Source: Planctomycetota bacterium (GTDB lineage Bacteria; Planctomycetota; UBA8742; UBA2392). Taken from it: a stretch of DNA of 64,000 bases. Location: contig JACKID010000002.1 of assembly GCA_020638675.1 (NCBI GenBank), positions 310,001-374,000 of the forward strand. The letters run 5' to 3'. The first letter of the stretch is position 1. Every line of letters begins with the position of its first letter. Shown one piece after another: positions 60,533 through 64,000 of the stretch. Under the pieces are notes generated by a model that was given only the letters and a program-made list of their open reading frames with translations, searched no databases and was not told the origin of the DNA. A program made the translations under genes and the position numbers.

Positions 60533-61663
60533 ATGCACATCGCCTACCTCGAATTCGACATGCAGGAAGCCCTCCGCCGGATGGGCATGAAGCAGCTTAA
60601 GAAGCTGTGGAACGAGCTGCTGTTGATGGCCGCGGGCGACGTCGACCAGGCGCTGCAGTGGATGGAAGAGCTCTGGGAGCGTCACGACCTGATGCAGTGT
60701 CAGATGACGTTCGAGGAGTTCATGCGGCAGCTCGAGCAGGAGGGCCTGATCCAGCGGCGCGAAGGCCAGTTCGACCCCAACAACCCGCAAGGCGGCCCGG
60801 GCGCGCAGTTCGAGCTGACCAAGAAGGGCGAGCGCGGCATCCGCAAGGACAGCCTTGAGCACATCTTCCGCAACCTGAACTCACTCGGCGACGGCGACCA
60901 CCGCACGCCCAACGCAGGGGCAAGCAACGAGCGCCTGCCGGAAACGCGCCCGTTCGCGTTCGGCGACCTGAGCAGCGACATCGACTTCAACATCAGCATT
61001 CGCAACGCCCTCAAGCGCGGCATTGACGACGTAGCGCTGGTGGAAGACGACCTCGAAGTCTACGAGACCGAGCAGCACGCAAGCTGCGCAACCGTGCTGA
61101 TGATCGACATCAGCCACAGCATGATCCTATACGGCGAGGACCGCATCACGCCCGCCAAGAAGGTCGCGATCGCGCTGACCGAGCTGATCAAGCAGAAGTA
61201 CCCGAAAGACAGCGTCGAGGTGATCACTTTCGGCAACGAGGCACAGCAGGTGCCCGCGCACCGCCTGCCCTACCTGCAGGTCGGCCCGTTCCACACGAAT
61301 ACGCAGGCCGGGCTGCAACTCGCGCAGCGCCTGCTCGGGCGCAAGAAGCATACGAACAAGCAGATCTTCATGATCACCGACGGCAAGCCGACCGTGATCC
61401 ATGAGCAGGGGCAACTCTACCGCAACGTAAGCTGGATCCTCGACCCGCTGATCGTGAACCGCACACTCGAAGAGGCCGAGCTGTGCCGCCGCCGCGGCAT
61501 CACCATCAGCACCTTCATGATCGCCGACGACCCGCACCTGGTGGAATTCGTCGACAAGCTGACGCAGGTTAACCGCGGGCGCGCCTACTTCAGCGCGCTC
61601 GACAAACTCGGCGGCAACATCTTCGTCGACTACATGAAAAACCGCCGCCGCCGCGTGCGCTGA
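60533..61663 (+). CDS. VWA domain protein
   Basis: The 376-residue protein has a helical N-terminal part (about 1-130) with a charged linker, and a C-terminal von Willebrand factor A domain with MIDAS motif DISHS (in LMIDISHSMILYGEDR), TNTQAGLQLAQRLL and MITDGKPTVIHE. Bacterial VWA proteins often act with MoxR-type AAA ATPases, though none is in the window. It likely binds Mg2+ at the MIDAS. It ends 2 bp before a convergent membrane protein gene. Confidence 0.8.
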   Translation: MHIAYLEFDMQEALRRMGMKQLKKLWNELLLMAAGDVDQALQWMEELWERHDLMQCQMTFEEFMRQLEQEGLIQRREGQFDPNNPQGGPGAQFELTKKGERGIRKDSLEHIFRNLNSLGDGDHRTPNAGASNERLPETRPFAFGDLSSDIDFNISIRNALKRGIDDVALVEDDLEVYETEQHASCATVLMIDISHSMILYGEDRITPAKKVAIALTELIKQKYPKDSVEVITFGNEAQQVPAHRLPYLQVGPFHTNTQAGLQLAQRLLGRKKHTNKQIFMITDGKPTVIHEQGQLYRNVSWILDPLIVNRTLEEAELCRRRGITISTFMIADDPHLVEFVDKLTQVNRGRAYFSALDKLGGNIFVDYMKNRRRRVR

Positions 61664-61665
61664 CC

Positions 61666-62859
61666 TTAGTACGAGGCGCGCAAGTCTCGCCTGAGCTGCG
61701 AGCCGCCTGACGTCGGGCCTTGAGGCTTGCCGCGATGCAGCATGGCAATCAACAGAGGAGTTCCCATCAGACCGGCATCCAGCCGAACTGGCCCAATGGC
61801 GAGGTTCAGCAACGTTAGTTGCTGCCAAACACAGACGCCGGAAACCAGAAGTGCCAGCGCGGAGATGAAAATGCCACGCGCAGGCAGTCCTTTCCGCGCG
61901 AGAATTCGACAAGGCCACAGAACAAGCAAGATGGTGAAGAAATGACCGAGCACCACTAGGAAAGCGACGCCTCCCAGGTCATCACTTCCTTTGCTGTAGC
62001 CGCGGCTTGTTCCTGTGCCGCCGCCACCCGCGTACTCCCAAACGTCACTTTGTTCGTCGTACGCGGTCGGAATCGTCGAGGCGGCAATCTCCGTCGAGGT
62101 AAATGTTCGCATCTTGTGATCGGGAGAACGCAACCGGAACGAAACATAGTTCGCGCTCACGGACGTTTGCCGAAGAATGGCCGCCTCGTTCAGCCCAAAG
62201 GTCAAGACGACCGAGAACATGCAGAAATAGACCAGCGCCGCCGCGGGTAGAGCTGCATTCGGACGTGGAGTAGCCGCTCGAGCAGGCATCAGCGCAAGAA
62301 GTAGAAAGGCCACGTAATACATCGCGGGATCAAAACTCCAGCGAGTGGCCGTCACCAGATTGCCCGGGAACTCACGCCAGCTGGTTTCGTACGAGTGCCA
62401 ACAAACCACGACCATTACGCATACATAAGCAACGCCGAGCAGCCAGCGTCGTGCCTGAAAAGCCGCCAACAGCGGCCACAGGCTCAGCAGCAACAGGAAC
62501 ATGGGTACGACAGTCAGGAGCCAGGGCGGCACGCCGCGCAGCTCAACGCTCGTGGCCCGCGAGCCAGTATCCCTCCCCGCCTCCACCAGAACCGTGTCCG
62601 GAGACACTTCAGAAAGGGGTACGTAGCCGCTGCTGGTAGCCGCGTGCTGCTCTCTGTCGCGGCCGTATTGGTCGAATCCGCGCTGTTCGGCGTGCCTGGG
62701 CAAAACCACGACGTCGTTCCACGACTCGCTGGTTTCGTACATCAGGCCCGGGCCGTTATGTACGGCAATGCCTACGATGATCGTCATCGCCAGCGCAATC
62801 AACAGCCCTGCGAACACGCCATTGGTCGGACTCAGAAATTCTACGAGGGCACGTCTCAT
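61666..62859 (-). CDS. Hypothetical polytopic membrane protein
   Basis: The ATG at 62859 gives 397 residues with an N-terminal anchor, an extracytoplasmic loop (about 40-105) and six or more further hydrophobic segments. A TATCAT box ends 8 bp before the ATG, so the message may be leaderless. A Gly-rich linker (GGGGTGTSRGYSKGSDD) separates the last helices. Unknown family. Confidence 0.6.
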   Translation of the reverse strand: MRRALVEFLSPTNGVFAGLLIALAMTIIVGIAVHNGPGLMYETSESWNDVVVLPRHAEQRGFDQYGRDREQHAATSSGYVPLSEVSPDTVLVEAGRDTGSRATSVELRGVPPWLLTVVPMFLLLLSLWPLLAAFQARRWLLGVAYVCVMVVVCWHSYETSWREFPGNLVTATRWSFDPAMYYVAFLLLALMPARAATPRPNAALPAAALVYFCMFSVVLTFGLNEAAILRQTSVSANYVSFRLRSPDHKMRTFTSTEIAASTIPTAYDEQSDVWEYAGGGGTGTSRGYSKGSDDLGGVAFLVVLGHFFTILLVLWPCRILARKGLPARGIFISALALLVSGVCVWQQLTLLNLAIGPVRLDAGLMGTPLLIAMLHRGKPQGPTSGGSQLRRDLRASY

Positions 62860-62915
62860 GGACGACAATGATACGGCGTTCCACTTCCCGCGCGAATCAA
62901 ATCGCCGCTGACGCG

Positions 62916-62942
62916 AATGGGGACGCCGGCGCGTCCCCATTT
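62916..62942 (-). terminator. Terminator after the EF-G gene
   Basis: AATGGGGACGC and GCGTCCCCATT form an 11-bp stem around a CCGG-type loop just after the EF-G stop, on the minus strand. T-run weak. Confidence 0.6.
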
Positions 62943-62944
62943 TG

Positions 62945-64000
62945 CTACTTGCGTGATTCCATGATCTGCTGCTTCACGTGCTGCGGGGCCTGCTCGTAGC
63001 CTGCGGGCTCCATGCTGTACGTGCCGCGGCCCTGCGTCAGCCCGCGCATGTCGCCCACGTAGCCGAACATCTCCGCCAGCGGCACCACCGCGCGCACGAC
63101 GCTTTCGCCTTCCAGCGCCTCCACGTCGGTGATCCGCCCGCGCCGCGCGTTCAGGTCACCGATGACCGGCCCCGTGAACTCATCCGGCACGCGGACTTCC
63201 ACGCGCACGACCGGCTCGAGAATCTCCGTGCCCGCCTCCTCCAGCAGCGCCTTGAACGCGAGGCGTGCGGCGTCGGCGAACGCGAAGTCCTTGCCGTCCA
63301 CGTCGTGGCTCGTCCCGTCGTACAGCTCGGCCCGGATGCCGCCGACCGGGAAGCCCGCTAGCCCGCCCGTGGCAGCGGCCGCGCGCACACCCGCCTCAAC
63401 GCTGCGGATGAACGCCTTCGGAATCACGCCGCCGCGGGTCGAGTCCACGAACTCCACCTGGTCAAACTGCTCCGCCGGCAGACTGCTCCAGCGGATCTTC
63501 ACGTGCCCGAAGCTGCCCGACCCGCCGGACTGCTTGCGATGCAGCCCTTCGGTGGCCAACCCGTCGGCCGGGATCGCCTCCCGGAATGCCACGCGCGGCG
63601 GCCCGAAACTCACCTGCAGCCCGTGCAGCGTCTGCAGGCGCTCGCGCAGAACCTCGAGCTGCAGCTCGCCGATTCCGGCGACCAGCGTTTCGCCGGTCGC
63701 GCGGTCGGTGCTGACGCGCAGGGTGGGGTCGTCCCGCTCGCGCGCCGCCAGCGCCTCGGCCAGCTTGCCCGCGTCCGCATTCAGCGCCGCCTCCACGGCC
63801 ATCACGATGACCGGCTCGGGGAAGCGGATCGGCTCCAGCGCAATCGCCGGGTCGCAGCCGGTCAGCGTGTCACCGGTGCGGACGTCGCCCTGTGCGACGA
63901 CGGCAACGAAGTCACCGGCCTGGGCGCTTTCCACGGGTTCTCGATGCTGCGCATGCATCCGGTACATGCGTCCCACGCGAACCCGCCTGGCGGTTCGGGC
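62945..64000 (-). CDS. fusA: Elongation factor G, C-terminal half (partial)
   Basis: The frame is open to the right edge, 351 codons without a start in the proper place. It covers EF-G domains II (end) to V: ARRVRVGRMYRMHAQHREPV, domain III (EPVIVMAVEAAL, GETLVAGIGELQLEV), domain IV (GSGSFGHVKIRW, RGGVIPKAFI) and domain V (EPVVRVEVRVPDEFTGPVIGDLNARRGRI, LAEMFGYVGDMRGLTQGRGTYSM). The GTPase domain lies right of the window. It catalyses ribosomal translocation, or, if a second copy, may be an EF-G2 or ribosome-recycling variant; this cannot be decided from the C-terminus. Confidence 0.9.
   Translation of the reverse strand, partial: ARTARRVRVGRMYRMHAQHREPVESAQAGDFVAVVAQGDVRTGDTLTGCDPAIALEPIRFPEPVIVMAVEAALNADAGKLAEALAARERDDPTLRVSTDRATGETLVAGIGELQLEVLRERLQTLHGLQVSFGPPRVAFREAIPADGLATEGLHRKQSGGSGSFGHVKIRWSSLPAEQFDQVEFVDSTRGGVIPKAFIRSVEAGVRAAAATGGLAGFPVGGIRAELYDGTSHDVDGKDFAFADAARLAFKALLEEAGTEILEPVVRVEVRVPDEFTGPVIGDLNARRGRITDVEALEGESVVRAVVPLAEMFGYVGDMRGLTQGRGTYSMEPAGYEQAPQHVKQQIMESRK

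Overview
The window looks like a chromosomal segment of a high-G+C, Gram-negative-type bacterium that uses selenocysteine. The mix of a DUF2330 protein, a tricorn-like protease, an MGDG-synthase-type glycosyltransferase, secreted alpha/alpha-toroid (squalene-cyclase-like) proteins and a full SUF operon suggests Planctomycetota or a neighbouring phylum. That placement is an inference from gene content, not from a marker gene.

Region A (1-14771) is the right end of an integrative element and is visibly less G+C-rich than the rest. It ends at a 47-nt copy of the 3' half of a tRNA-Gly(CCC) gene (14725-14771), beside a tyrosine recombinase and an excisionase-like HTH protein. Cargo includes a type I restriction-modification operon (hsdM, a zinc-ribbon/DUF4145 gene, and hsdS cut by the left edge), a ribbon-helix-helix protein, a membrane-tethered TIR-like protein, a DUF932 / Fe-S RecB-like nuclease / low-complexity protein module, and several genes I cannot name. 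The left end of the element lies outside the window.

Region B (14.8-23 kb) is chromosome: a tricorn-like protease, a secreted protein interrupted by an in-frame TGA, a DUF2330 protein and an MGDG-synthase-type glycosyltransferase. Region C (23.1-28.3 kb) is a sulfur-assimilation operon on the minus strand: cysC, a 37-residue membrane peptide, a YeiH-type transporter, a sulfite reductase-APS reductase fusion and siroheme methyltransferase. Two Cys-rich leader peptides, each followed by a terminator and a competing antiterminator, punctuate it. Region D (28.4-35.8 kb) is a compact trpEGDCFBA-DAHP synthase operon behind a trp leader peptide and attenuator.

Region E (36-44.4 kb) holds two hypothetical genes, sufE, and sufBCDS plus a SufT-type gene behind an IscR-type palindrome, then a REP-associated transposase flanked by inverted REP hairpins. 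Region F (44.4-55 kb) contains small conserved genes, a TPR protein, a DEDDh exonuclease, a His-rich membrane protein, selD with an in-frame TGA (Sec), three secreted paralogous or toroid proteins, a rhodanese with two in-frame TGA codons, and a small ferredoxin. Region G (55-64 kb) has trmB, a coiled-coil lipoprotein, a C-terminal processing peptidase, a BIME-like structure with a G12C11 palindrome, a YbhN-type membrane protein, a VWA protein, a membrane protein and the C-terminal half of an EF-G.

The most distinctive signals are the paired Cys-codon attenuators, the double-TGA rhodanese next to a Sec-type selD, the sulfite reductase-APS reductase fusion, and the TIR-like protein in the element.
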